A stretch of DNA of 64,000 nucleotides, taken from positions 405,001-469,000 of the forward strand of contig NZ_FNSK01000002.1 of assembly GCF_900105075.1 (NCBI RefSeq), given 5' to 3'. Positions 46,048 through 53,594 of the stretch are shown here, piece after piece; positions within the stretch are counted from its first letter, which is position 1; each line of letters starts with the position of its first letter. The translations under genes were made by a program, and so were the position numbers. The notes below the pieces were generated by a model. The model was given only the letters and a program-made list of their open reading frames with translations, searched no databases and was not told the DNA's origin. The stretch is from Rhodobacter sp. 24-YEA-8 (GTDB lineage Bacteria > Pseudomonadota > Alphaproteobacteria > Rhodobacterales > Rhodobacteraceae).

Positions 46048-46770
46048 TTAATGAGTGGCGGCGAGGAACTTCTGCAACTCGGTGGTTTTGGGCGCCCCGA
46101 ACAGCTCTTCGGGCGGCGCGATCTCGGCCATGATCCCCTGATGGAAGAAGGCCACGCGGTCAGAGACCTCGCGCGCGAATTTCATCTCATGGGTGACACA
46201 GATCATCGTCATGCCTTCGGAAGCCAGCATCCGCAGCGTATCGAGCACCTCGCCCACCAGCATCGGATCCAGCGCCGAAGTGACCTCATCGAACAGCATA
46301 TAGGACGGCCCCATCGCCAGCGCCCGGGCAATCGCCATGCGCTGCTGCTGCCCGCCCGAAAGCCGCGCCGGATAGACCGAGAGCTTTTCGCCAAGACCCA
46401 CATGTTTCAGCTGCTTTTCCGCCTCGGCCTCGGCCTCGGCTTTGGAACGGCCCAGCACCTTGCGCGGCGCCAGCATGACGTTTTCCAGCACGGTCAGATG
46501 CGGAAAGGCATTCCATTGCTGGAACACGATGCCGATCTTCTGGCGCAGCTTGTTGAGATTCGTGGATTTTGCGTGAACCTCGACACCGTCCACGAGGATA
46601 CGCCCGGAATCAATCGGCTCCAGCCCGTTGATACAGGTCAGCAGCGTCGATTTCCCCGACCCCGACCCGCCGATTACGGTCAGAACCTCGCCTTTGGCCA
46701 CCGTCAGGTCGATGCCCTTGAGCACTTCCAGCGGACCAAAGCTTTTGCGGACTTTTTCAATCTCAATCAT
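46048..46770 (-). CDS. Polar amino-acid ABC transporter ATP-binding protein (GlnQ/HisP type)
   Basis: A 240-residue ATPase with Walker A GGSGSGKST, signature LSGGQQQR, Walker B YMLFDEVTSALD (Glu-Val replaces the usual Glu-Pro, as in many HisP proteins) and switch HEMKFA. The ATG at 46770 overlaps the permease gene by 8 nt; an upstream TTG is less likely. It powers the hydroxyproline importer of this operon. Confidence 0.92.
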   Translation of the reverse strand: MIEIEKVRKSFGPLEVLKGIDLTVAKGEVLTVIGGSGSGKSTLLTCINGLEPIDSGRILVDGVEVHAKSTNLNKLRQKIGIVFQQWNAFPHLTVLENVMLAPRKVLGRSKAEAEAEAEKQLKHVGLGEKLSVYPARLSGGQQQRMAIARALAMGPSYMLFDEVTSALDPMLVGEVLDTLRMLASEGMTMICVTHEMKFAREVSDRVAFFHQGIMAEIAPPEELFGAPKTTELQKFLAATH

Positions 46771-47416
46771 TGGACCACCGTTTTTCAAGATAGCTGCCGA
46801 AGCGGGCGACGGGGAAGCTGATCACAAAGTAGAACACTCCGCAGAGCAGCAGCAGGAAAAGCGGCTCCTGCAGGCGGGTGATCAGATCTTTGGTGCTTTT
46901 CATCAGTTCGGACACATTGACCACATAGATCAGCGCCGAGTCTTTCATAACGCCAAGCGAAAGCCCGATCCAGGACGGAAGGGCGACCCGGCTGGCCAGC
47001 GGAAGCGCGATATAGCGCATGTCCTGCAGCCAGCTCATCCCGAGCGAGCGCCCGGCGCGCCGCGTATTCGGCGGCACCGACTCCAGTGCGCCGCGCACGA
47101 TTTCCGAACAATAGGCGGCGGTATAAAGCGACAGAACTCCGCAGGCGACCGAGAAGCCAGAGACCCGCAGTTTCAGCACCGCCGTGACAAAGGCAAAGGC
47201 CAGCGAGAGCTGGATCAGAAGCGGCACCGAACGGCACACATCCAGCACGAAGGTCACCGGGATGGCCCACCAGGGCCCGACCTGAAAGCGGAAGATGCCG
47301 CAGATCACCCCGACCACGGTCCCGATCGCGACCGAGATGGCGGTGACAAGCAGTGTCATCCCGGCGCCCTGGACCAGCATCCAGAAGTCTTTGGCGGTCA
47401 TTGCTGTTTCAAACAT
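46763..47416 (-). CDS. Polar amino-acid ABC transporter permease (HisM/GlnP type)
   Basis: A 217-residue permease with about five spans, the N-terminal GAGMTLLVTAISVAIG and the EAA loop at ALESVPPNTRRAGRSLGMS. It pairs with the permease encoded 12 nt upstream to form the heterodimeric pore. Confidence 0.92.
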   Translation of the reverse strand: MFETAMTAKDFWMLVQGAGMTLLVTAISVAIGTVVGVICGIFRFQVGPWWAIPVTFVLDVCRSVPLLIQLSLAFAFVTAVLKLRVSGFSVACGVLSLYTAAYCSEIVRGALESVPPNTRRAGRSLGMSWLQDMRYIALPLASRVALPSWIGLSLGVMKDSALIYVVNVSELMKSTKDLITRLQEPLFLLLLCGVFYFVISFPVARFGSYLEKRWSND

Positions 47417-47428
47417 GTCCCGCGCCCC

Positions 47429-48142
47429 TCAATATCTGAACAGCCGGGCTGCAATCAGCCGGGCGGAGAGCGTGACGATCTTGGTCATCACATAGAAAAT
47501 GACCGCAGCAATGGCGAACATCTCGAAGGTGCGGAAATTGATCTTCACCAGGTTGTCGGTGACGCCAAAGAGATCCGAATTCATCGAGATCACCGCGCCC
47601 AGCGAGGTCATCAGGATGGCCCAGACAAACTGGTTCGTCATCGGCAGGAAAGAAATCCTGAGCATCTGCGGCATCACCACATAGCCAAAGGCCTGCGGCG
47701 CGCTCATGCCCAGCGACCGCGCCGAACGGGTCTGGGTGTCCGGGATCGCCTTCAGCGCGCCACGGAAATTCTCATGCAGGTAGCCGGCATTGTTGAACGT
47801 GATCCCGGCGAGCAGCGCAATATAGGGCGAGAGCCGCAGATCGACGGCAAAGCCCAGCTGCGGCTGCGTCCAGCCCGTGATCGCGATGCCAAGCCCCGCA
47901 AGGCCGAAAAAGGCCATATAGATCTGGAAAAGTGCAGGCGTATTGCGCGCCACTTCGACCCAGGTGGTCGTGATGCCGCGCAGCACCCGGTTGCCCGAGA
48001 GCCGGAAGGCGGTGAGAAGAATTGCAAAGAGGATCCCGAGGATCATCGAAAGCACCGCGACTTCCAGAGTCACCAGCGCCCCTTGCAACATATCAGGCAG
48101 CGATTGGAACGCCTGATTCCAGCGAAAGCTGTAATTGAACAT
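47429..48142 (-). CDS. Polar amino-acid ABC transporter permease (HisQ/GlnP type)
   Basis: A 237-residue permease with the N-terminal LQGALVTLEVAVLSMILG and the EAA loop at ALKAIPDTQTRSARSLGMS. GGGAGG lies 5 nt before the ATG. It follows the binding-protein gene after a strong hairpin. Confidence 0.92.
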   Translation of the reverse strand: MFNYSFRWNQAFQSLPDMLQGALVTLEVAVLSMILGILFAILLTAFRLSGNRVLRGITTTWVEVARNTPALFQIYMAFFGLAGLGIAITGWTQPQLGFAVDLRLSPYIALLAGITFNNAGYLHENFRGALKAIPDTQTRSARSLGMSAPQAFGYVVMPQMLRISFLPMTNQFVWAILMTSLGAVISMNSDLFGVTDNLVKINFRTFEMFAIAAVIFYVMTKIVTLSARLIAARLFRY

Positions 48143-48183
48143 ATCCGCCTCCCAGTTTCTGAACGGGATCTTTGAACGGAGAA

Positions 48184-48213
48184 GCGGCGCGGAGGGTTTT
48201 CCCTCCGCGCCGC
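48184..48213 (-). terminator. 13-bp perfect hairpin between binding protein and permeases
   Basis: GCGGCGCGGAGGG (48184-48196) and its exact complement (48201-48213) close a four-base loop in the 87-nt gap after the binding-protein stop. It is the strongest stem in the window. It probably attenuates read-through and stabilises the binding-protein mRNA. Confidence 0.65.
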
Positions 48214-48229
48214 CGCATCAGCGGATAGA

Positions 48230-49039
48230 TCAGCGATAGACGCCGTTGATCGTCAGATTGGCGGGCTCACCCTCGCCAACCCATTTCTTGTAAAGCTCGG
48301 CGTAACGGCCGGTGCGGACCTGCTGGTTGATGAAGAGGTTCATGTAGTTGATCAGGCCATATTCTTCGCGCAGCGTGACCAGCGCGACATAGTCCGGCAC
48401 CATCGGCGCCTTGTCGACGACCTTGATGTCACCGAAATTGCCCGAAGCGACGTTGGCATTGGCGACTTCCATCGTGCCGACCGTCGCATCCAGCTGGCCC
48501 TGGCTCAGCGCAAGGAAGACGTCAGCCTGGTTCTGGAACGGACGGAACTCGCCCTCGCCCCATGCCTTGACCTGACCTTCCAGCCAGATCGCCTCATAGG
48601 TGCCGGCGGTGGCGCCGACGACTTTGCCCTTCATATCTTCCCAGGATGCCATTTCCAGACCCGGGCGGGCCACAACGGCATTCTCGAACGCGTAATATGG
48701 AACCGAGACGCCAACGGTCTTGGCGCGCTCCAGCGTGTCCGAGGTCGAGGCAACGGCCACATCAACGCGGCCCGACATCAGAGCAGGGATACGCTCGGGG
48801 AAGGTGGTTTCGACAACCTCGGCGGTGACGCCAAGCGCGGCTGCAAGGTCATTACAGTAATCGACGTCAAAACCGATCGGATTGTTGTCAGCATCTTTCG
48901 ACCCCATCGGCGGGAAGTCGAGGACAACTGCGCAGCGAAGCGTGCCCGATGCGATGATGTCGTCAAGCTTGTCGGCCATGGCCGGGCCGGCGAAAGCAGT
49001 GGCCGCCGTAAGGCCAAAGGCGAGGACTTTGGATTTCAT
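48230..49039 (-). CDS. Periplasmic amino-acid binding protein (probable hydroxyproline/proline binder)
   Basis: A 269-residue family-3 solute-binding protein with a signal peptide ending GPAMA. The fold begins IIASGTLRCAVVLDFPPMG and has the Asp-containing ISF-type DVAVASTSDTLERAKTV. GGGAGA lies 9 nt before the ATG. It heads the eight-gene operon running to 41080, whose enzymes all point to hydroxyprolines, so the ligand is inferred to be one of those. Confidence 0.9.
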   Translation of the reverse strand: MKSKVLAFGLTAATAFAGPAMADKLDDIIASGTLRCAVVLDFPPMGSKDADNNPIGFDVDYCNDLAAALGVTAEVVETTFPERIPALMSGRVDVAVASTSDTLERAKTVGVSVPYYAFENAVVARPGLEMASWEDMKGKVVGATAGTYEAIWLEGQVKAWGEGEFRPFQNQADVFLALSQGQLDATVGTMEVANANVASGNFGDIKVVDKAPMVPDYVALVTLREEYGLINYMNLFINQQVRTGRYAELYKKWVGEGEPANLTINGVYR

Positions 49040-49080
49040 GCAGGCTCTCCCTGAGTTGTTCTTGCTGTTGATTCACGTCG

Positions 49081-49138
49081 TGACACTATCATGTGTCATT
49101 GGTCTCGACGCAAATCAAAAATACAATTAGTATACAAG
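49081..49138. promoter_or_regulatory. Operator candidates upstream of the hydroxyproline operon
   Basis: The 348-nt divergent gap between the importer operon and the reductase gene holds TGACAC-N6-GTGTCA (49081-49098), a perfect 6-bp inverted repeat, and TTAGTATACAAG (49127-49138), whose GT-N2-AC core resembles FadR-type GntR sites. AT-rich sequence between and beside them is suitable for promoters in both directions. Nothing else was seen in the gap. Confidence 0.4.
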
Positions 49139-49387
49139 AGACCTGTCAGAGCAGGGATTGGAAGGCGATCCGGCTGCGTTTTGGGCCGATTCAGGCATTA
49201 TTCCTGAAAACCAATGCGCCTGACCGGGCTTTTGACATGAAACAAGGGCCAGGGGGAGCCGGAATGCCTGCCCGCGGGGATGGCGATTCTCGCAAAAGGC
49301 GCCCAGAATGACCATCGGCATGACTATCACCACAGCCAGAAGCTGTCCCGCGATCCCTGAGATCACGGCCCGAAACGGAGAGCAGAG

Positions 49388-50419
49388 ATGACCACCACCC
49401 CCCTTTCGATCGAGGAACTCGGCACCCGAATCGAGCAGGTCTTTGCCCATGCCGGCATGAATCCGGCGCAGGCCGGCGCCATGGCGCGGGTGCTGACGGC
49501 GGGCGAGCGCGACCATTGCAAATCGCATGGCATCTACCGGATCGAAGGTACGCTGCGCACGGTGAAGGCGGGCAAGGTGAACCCGCAGGCCGTGCCGGTG
49601 CTGGCGCCCGATGATGGCACCGCGCTTGTGCGGGTAGATGCGCAGGGCGGCTTTGCCAATGCCGCCTTTGAACTCGCCTTGCCGGAACTTGCCGCCCGGG
49701 CCAAAAAGCTCGGCATGGCGGCGATGGTGATCAATGACTGCACCCATCTCGCCGCGCTCTGGCCCGAGGTTGAGGCGGTCACCGCCCATGGCCTTGCCGC
49801 GATGGTGATGTGCCCGAGCTATGCGACCGTCGCACCTACCGGCGGCACCGATCCGCTTCTGGGCACCAACCCCTTTGCCTTTGGCTGGCCGCGCCCTGCA
49901 GGCGATCCCTATATCTTTGACTTCGCCACTTCGGTCGCAGCGCGGGGCGAGGTCGAACTCCACCGCCGCGCCGGCAAAGCCCTGCCCGAGGGCTGGGCGC
50001 TGGACAAAGACGGCAATCCGACCACCGATCCCGAAGCGGCGCTTGCCGGCGCCATGCTGCCCTTTGGTGGCCATAAGGGTTCTGCGATCTCGACGATGAT
50101 CGAGCTTCTGGCCGGGATCATGATCGGCGACCTGACCAGCCCCGAAGTTCTCGACTACCTCGGTTCGACCACGCTGGCACCGCGCCATGGCGAACTGATC
50201 CTTGCCTTCTCGCCCGAGGCCTTTGCAAAGGGCCGCCCCGGCGACCCCTTTGCCCGCGCAGAGACGCTGTTTGATGCGATCATCGGCCAGGGCGCCCGCC
50301 TGCCCTCGCAGCGCCGCTTCCGCGCAAGGGCGGAATCGGCAGCGGAAGGCATCACGCTCAGCGCCGATGAGATTGCCCAGCTGGAGCGATTCCAGCGGCT
50401 TGGCCTCGACGCGGTCTGA
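49388..50419 (+). CDS. Ldh/MdhC family NAD(P)H reductase, probable delta1-pyrroline-2-carboxylate reductase
   Basis: A 343-residue member of the malate/L-lactate dehydrogenase (type 2) fold. Near the N-terminus the active-site region ERDHCKSHGIYR carries His47. TGGTDPLLGTNPFAFGWP and PFGGHKGSAISTMIELLAG are conserved family phrases for cofactor and substrate binding. In hydroxyproline clusters these enzymes reduce pyrroline-2-carboxylate, the product of 3-hydroxyproline dehydratases, to L-proline. The two dehydratase-type enzymes of the divergent operon fit that role. GAGA precedes the ATG and an intrinsic terminator follows. Confidence 0.85.
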   Translation: MTTTPLSIEELGTRIEQVFAHAGMNPAQAGAMARVLTAGERDHCKSHGIYRIEGTLRTVKAGKVNPQAVPVLAPDDGTALVRVDAQGGFANAAFELALPELAARAKKLGMAAMVINDCTHLAALWPEVEAVTAHGLAAMVMCPSYATVAPTGGTDPLLGTNPFAFGWPRPAGDPYIFDFATSVAARGEVELHRRAGKALPEGWALDKDGNPTTDPEAALAGAMLPFGGHKGSAISTMIELLAGIMIGDLTSPEVLDYLGSTTLAPRHGELILAFSPEAFAKGRPGDPFARAETLFDAIIGQGARLPSQRRFRARAESAAEGITLSADEIAQLERFQRLGLDAV

Positions 50420-50429
50420 ATCCTGCGGG

Positions 50430-50450
50430 CCCCGGCCCAGCCGGGGCTTT
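50430..50450 (+). terminator. Intrinsic terminator after the reductase gene
   Basis: A CCCCGGC / GCCGGGG stem (7 bp) with a 3-nt loop followed by CTTT, 10 nt after the stop codon. Confidence 0.65.
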
Positions 50451-50552
50451 GCCCTGCACATATTCAGGTGAAACTAATTTTACCTATATGGTTTCTTTCA
50501 ACATTTTTTCCGACCGATTTTTGGGCATTTCGCTTTTCTGATACAGGAAAGC

Positions 50553-50573
50553 GGAATGTTCGCATGACATTCC
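50553..50573. promoter_or_regulatory. 21-bp palindrome upstream of purU
   Basis: GGAATGT (50553-50559) and ACATTCC (50567-50573) flank a 7-nt centre, 124 nt before the purU start in an AT-richer leader. It is a perfect inverted repeat and could be an operator or RNA hairpin. The rest of the 277-nt gap holds no recognised riboswitch. Confidence 0.45.
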
Positions 50574-50696
50574 TCCCCTCCCGGGGCATAGGCTGACCCC
50601 ATTCCCGGCGCCTTCCAGGAGACCTGTCGCCGCCCCTCCTTCACCCACCGGCCTGCCGCCGTCCCTCCTCCCATATTTCAGGCATGAAGATCGACA

Positions 50697-51581
50697 ATGT
50701 CCAAACTCGCCCTCCGCGTCACCTGTTCCTCGACCCGCGGCATCGTCGCCGCCATCTCGTCCTTCCTCGCCGGTCAGGGCTGCAATATCACCGATTCCAG
50801 CCAGTTCGATGATGCCCATACCGGTCGCTTCTTCATGCGTGTGAGCTTTCGCAGCGAAGAGGGCAAAACGCTGAAAGACCTGCGCGAGGCCTTTGCCGCG
50901 GTTGCGAGACCCTTCGATATGGAAGCGGATTTCTTCGACGAATCCGCCAAGCGCAAGGTCATCGTCATGGTCTCGCGCTTTGGCCATTGCCTGAATGACC
51001 TCTTGTACCGCTCGAAGATCGGCGCGCTGCCGATCGAGATCGTGGCCGTCATCTCGAACCATATGGATTACCAGAAGGTCGTGGTGAACCAGGACATCCC
51101 CTATTACTGCATCAGGGTCACCAAAGAGAACAAACCCCAGGCCGAAGCCGAGCAGATGCGGGTGGTGCGCGAAACCGGGGCCGAGCTGATCGTGCTGGCG
51201 CGCTATATGCAGGTGCTCTCAGACGAGATGTGCCGCGAGATGTCGGGGCGGATCATCAATATCCACCATTCCTTCCTGCCCTCCTTCAAAGGCGCCAATC
51301 CTTACAAGCAGGCCTTTGAACGCGGCGTGAAGCTGATCGGGGCGACCTCGCATTACGTCACCGCCGATCTGGATGAGGGTCCGATCATCGAACAGGACAT
51401 CGTGCGGATCACCCATGCCCAGTCGGGCGAGGATTATGTCAGCCTTGGCCGCGATGTCGAGGCCTCGGTCCTGAGCCGTGCCATTCATGCCCATGTCCAT
51501 GGGCGGGTCTTCATCAATGGCGAGAAGACGGTCGTGTTCCCGGCCTCGCCCGGATCCTATGCCTCGGAGCGGATGGGCTGA
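50697..51581 (+). CDS. purU: Formyltetrahydrofolate deformylase
   Basis: A 294-residue PurU. It has an N-terminal ACT domain (SKLALRVTCSSTRGIVAAISSF) and a formyl-transferase-type catalytic domain with the family phrases VAVISNHMDYQ, INIHHSFLPSFKGANPY and GATSHYVTADLDEGPIIEQD, where the His and Asp of the catalytic set lie. It hydrolyses 10-formyl-THF to formate and THF. Inside a hydroxyproline cluster, with demethylases elsewhere in the window, it may drain one-carbon units released by N-demethylation. It has its own leader and terminator. Confidence 0.94.
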   Translation: MSKLALRVTCSSTRGIVAAISSFLAGQGCNITDSSQFDDAHTGRFFMRVSFRSEEGKTLKDLREAFAAVARPFDMEADFFDESAKRKVIVMVSRFGHCLNDLLYRSKIGALPIEIVAVISNHMDYQKVVVNQDIPYYCIRVTKENKPQAEAEQMRVVRETGAELIVLARYMQVLSDEMCREMSGRIINIHHSFLPSFKGANPYKQAFERGVKLIGATSHYVTADLDEGPIIEQDIVRITHAQSGEDYVSLGRDVEASVLSRAIHAHVHGRVFINGEKTVVFPASPGSYASERMG

Positions 51582-51651
51582 GGGCAGCTGGTCCGGCCAT
51601 CACTGGCCGGAGGCCTCCGGCGGGGATATTTAAGGACAGATGAAAACGGCG

Positions 51652-51685
51652 AGGGCGCTCCTTTCAGGGAGCGCCCTTTGTTTTG
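51652..51685 (+). terminator. Intrinsic terminator after purU
   Basis: AGGGCGCTCC / GGAGCGCCCT (10-bp perfect stem, 6-nt loop) followed by TTGTTTTG. It is a textbook rho-independent terminator and may also serve the convergent deaminase gene. Confidence 0.85.
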
Positions 51686-51700
51686 TGAAGCCGGGCCGGA

Positions 51701-52657
51701 TCAGGCCAGCCAGGGTCTGACTTCGTCGAGTTTCGACCACCCGGCATACCAGGTGTCGAACAGGGCCAGCTGCTTTTCGATGAAACCGGCCTGGCTCGGC
51801 GAGAGCGTGTCATCGGCGTTGAAGTGGAGCGCGTATTCCGGGTTCCCCTTCAGCACCATCATATGCTTGAAGAAGAGGACCAGATCGGGGCCGCCATCGA
51901 CGCGGGCCAGTTCGTAAAAGGCAGTGTCGAGTTCTTTGGCCAGGCGGCGGGCTTTGACATCGCCGGTGGCGGCGGCTTTGCACAGATTGCCCAGCGTCAG
52001 GATCTCGCGCGGCAGCACACAGCCGATGCCGGTGATCGCGCCGGTCGCGCCCGCATTGACATAGCCATGGAAGACCGACGTATCGATGCCGATCATCAGG
52101 GTCACGTCGTCATCGGCCGAAGTGATGTGTTCGGCGGCATAGGTCATCGCGGCATCGCCGCCGAATTCCTTGAAGCCGATCAGGTTCGGATGTTCCGCGC
52201 GCAGGGCGAAGAAGAGATCGGCTTTGGTCTCGAACCCGTAATAGGGGCTGTTATAGATCACGGCCGGCAGCTTCGGAGCGGCCGCGAGGATCGCCTTGAA
52301 ATGCGCCTTTTGCGCCGCCGGGACCGCGCCGCGCGACAGAACACGCGGGATCACCATAAGGCCATGCGCGCCGACCTTTGCGGCATGTTCTGCAAGCGCC
52401 ACGGCCGAGGCCGTATTGATCGCACCGGTTCCGACGATCACTTTGACGCCGGCCTGCACCAGGCGCTCGACGCCTTCCATCCGCTGCGCGTCGGTCAGGA
52501 GCGGCCAGTCTCCCATCGAGCCGCAATAGACCACAGAGGACATGCCAAGGCTGACGAGCTCTTTCGCCTTTTTGACCAGAGCGTCGAAATCGGGGCTGCG
52601 ATCGGCTTTGCAGGGCGTCATCAGGGCGGGGATGGTGCCGGTGAAGATATCGCTCAT
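51701..52657 (-). CDS. DapA/N-acetylneuraminate-lyase family protein, probable 1-pyrroline-4-hydroxy-2-carboxylate deaminase
   Basis: A 318-residue class-I aldolase-fold enzyme with Schiff-base Lys163 (LIGFKEFGGD) and Tyr135 (AVIYNSPYY). Family members include DapA, NanA, KdgD and the hydroxyproline-pathway deaminase that turns 1-pyrroline-4-hydroxy-2-carboxylate into 2-oxoglutarate semialdehyde and ammonia. The dehydrogenase-type flavoprotein and epimerase nearby make the deaminase reading the best. The ATG at 52657 has AGAGGAA upstream. The next enzyme of the route, 2-oxoglutarate-semialdehyde dehydrogenase, is not in this window. Confidence 0.82.
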   Translation of the reverse strand: MSDIFTGTIPALMTPCKADRSPDFDALVKKAKELVSLGMSSVVYCGSMGDWPLLTDAQRMEGVERLVQAGVKVIVGTGAINTASAVALAEHAAKVGAHGLMVIPRVLSRGAVPAAQKAHFKAILAAAPKLPAVIYNSPYYGFETKADLFFALRAEHPNLIGFKEFGGDAAMTYAAEHITSADDDVTLMIGIDTSVFHGYVNAGATGAITGIGCVLPREILTLGNLCKAAATGDVKARRLAKELDTAFYELARVDGGPDLVLFFKHMMVLKGNPEYALHFNADDTLSPSQAGFIEKQLALFDTWYAGWSKLDEVRPWLA

Positions 52658-52742
52658 CTGGCTGGTTCCTCTGTTGGGGCCGCGCGAAAGGTCTGGCGGC
52701 ACGATTCCGTGGTTCAGCCTTGAGTATAGAGTTTGTATTTTA

Positions 52743-52754
52743 TTTGTCGACATA
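52743..52754. promoter_or_regulatory. GntR-type operator before the deaminase gene
   Basis: TTTGTCGACATA here and its reverse complement core ATGTCGACAA at 53531 (upstream of the GntR gene itself) are the same 10-bp word in opposite orientation. The GT-N2-AC core fits FadR-subfamily GntR operators. It lies 86 nt upstream of the deaminase start. Confidence 0.5.
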
Positions 52755-52804
52755 AATTCCGCTCAGACGGAGAACCGCGCGCAGCCTGGCCTCCCCCGGA
52801 AAGA

Positions 52805-53512
52805 TCAGATGGAAATGTCCTGACGGCGGTCGCGGGTGATCGCTTTCTGGATCTGCCGGATGATCTGATCGGCATGGGCGCGCGCAACCTGATCGGCGGC
52901 GGCAATATCGCGGGCGGCAATCGCCGCGACCATCTGCTCATGTTCGCGCAGCCAGAGCGCCGGCATATCGCCTTCGAAACTGCTGTAATAGTAAAGCCGC
53001 AACAGGCGGCGCCCCTCATCCAGCAAACGGCTGAAGAGCGAGAGGTAATAGCGGTTGCGCCCGGCCTCGGCGATGGTCTGGTGGAACTGGCGATTGGTCG
53101 CGATCATGCCGATCTCATCGCCTGCCGCACAGCGGTCCTCATAGGCGCGCTGATAGGCGCGAATGCGGTCGAGATCTTCCGCCGTGTGATATTCCGCCGC
53201 GAGCCTTGTGGTGACGCGATACATCAGGGTCAGCGCGTCGAAGAAGGTGTGGAGATTGGCGAAATCGATCTGCGACACCATGGTCGAGCGGTTCGGCAGC
53301 GTGTCGATCAGCCCTTCGGCCGCAAGCCGCACCAGCGCCTCGCGGATCGGTGTGCGCGACATGCCAAAGCGGTCGGCCAGCTGGATCTCATCGACGATGG
53401 AGCCTGGCGGAAGTTCCAGATCAAGGATCTGGTCGCGCAAAAGTTCATAGACCATCCGCACGCCGGAGCCGCGTTTACGGTCCTGCCCCGCAGGCGTTTC
53501 GCTGGCTGTCAT
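52805..53512 (-). CDS. GntR/FadR family regulator of the hydroxyproline genes (probable)
   Basis: A 235-residue regulator with an N-terminal winged helix (VYELLRDQILDLELPPGS, LADRFGMSRTPIREALVRLAAEGLI) and an FCD ligand domain (NRQFHQTIAEAGRNRYY, HEQMVAAIAARD) that usually binds a metal and a small acid. It lies upstream of the deaminase gene on the same strand. Shared operator words before it and before the deaminase suggest autoregulation and control of the island; hydroxyproline or pyrroline carboxylates are plausible effectors. Confidence 0.85.
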   Translation of the reverse strand: MTASETPAGQDRKRGSGVRMVYELLRDQILDLELPPGSIVDEIQLADRFGMSRTPIREALVRLAAEGLIDTLPNRSTMVSQIDFANLHTFFDALTLMYRVTTRLAAEYHTAEDLDRIRAYQRAYEDRCAAGDEIGMIATNRQFHQTIAEAGRNRYYLSLFSRLLDEGRRLLRLYYYSSFEGDMPALWLREHEQMVAAIAARDIAAADQVARAHADQIIRQIQKAITRDRRQDISI

Positions 53513-53528
53513 CGGCGCGGATCCCCTT

Positions 53529-53542
53529 CATGTCGACAAAAG
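53529..53542. promoter_or_regulatory. GntR-type operator before the regulator gene
   Basis: CATGTCGACAAAAG lies 17 nt upstream of the GntR start and shares ATGTCGACAA with the site at 52743. It would be well placed for autorepression. Confidence 0.5.
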
Positions 53543-53594
53543 GAATACGCCACTGTTTTTCCGCGATCAACAGCGACAAGGCACCGGGGCGGGG

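Noticed and set aside
50451..50696. A folate or glycine riboswitch in the purU leader
   Set aside because: I looked for conserved cores of known riboswitches and found none; only a palindrome remains.
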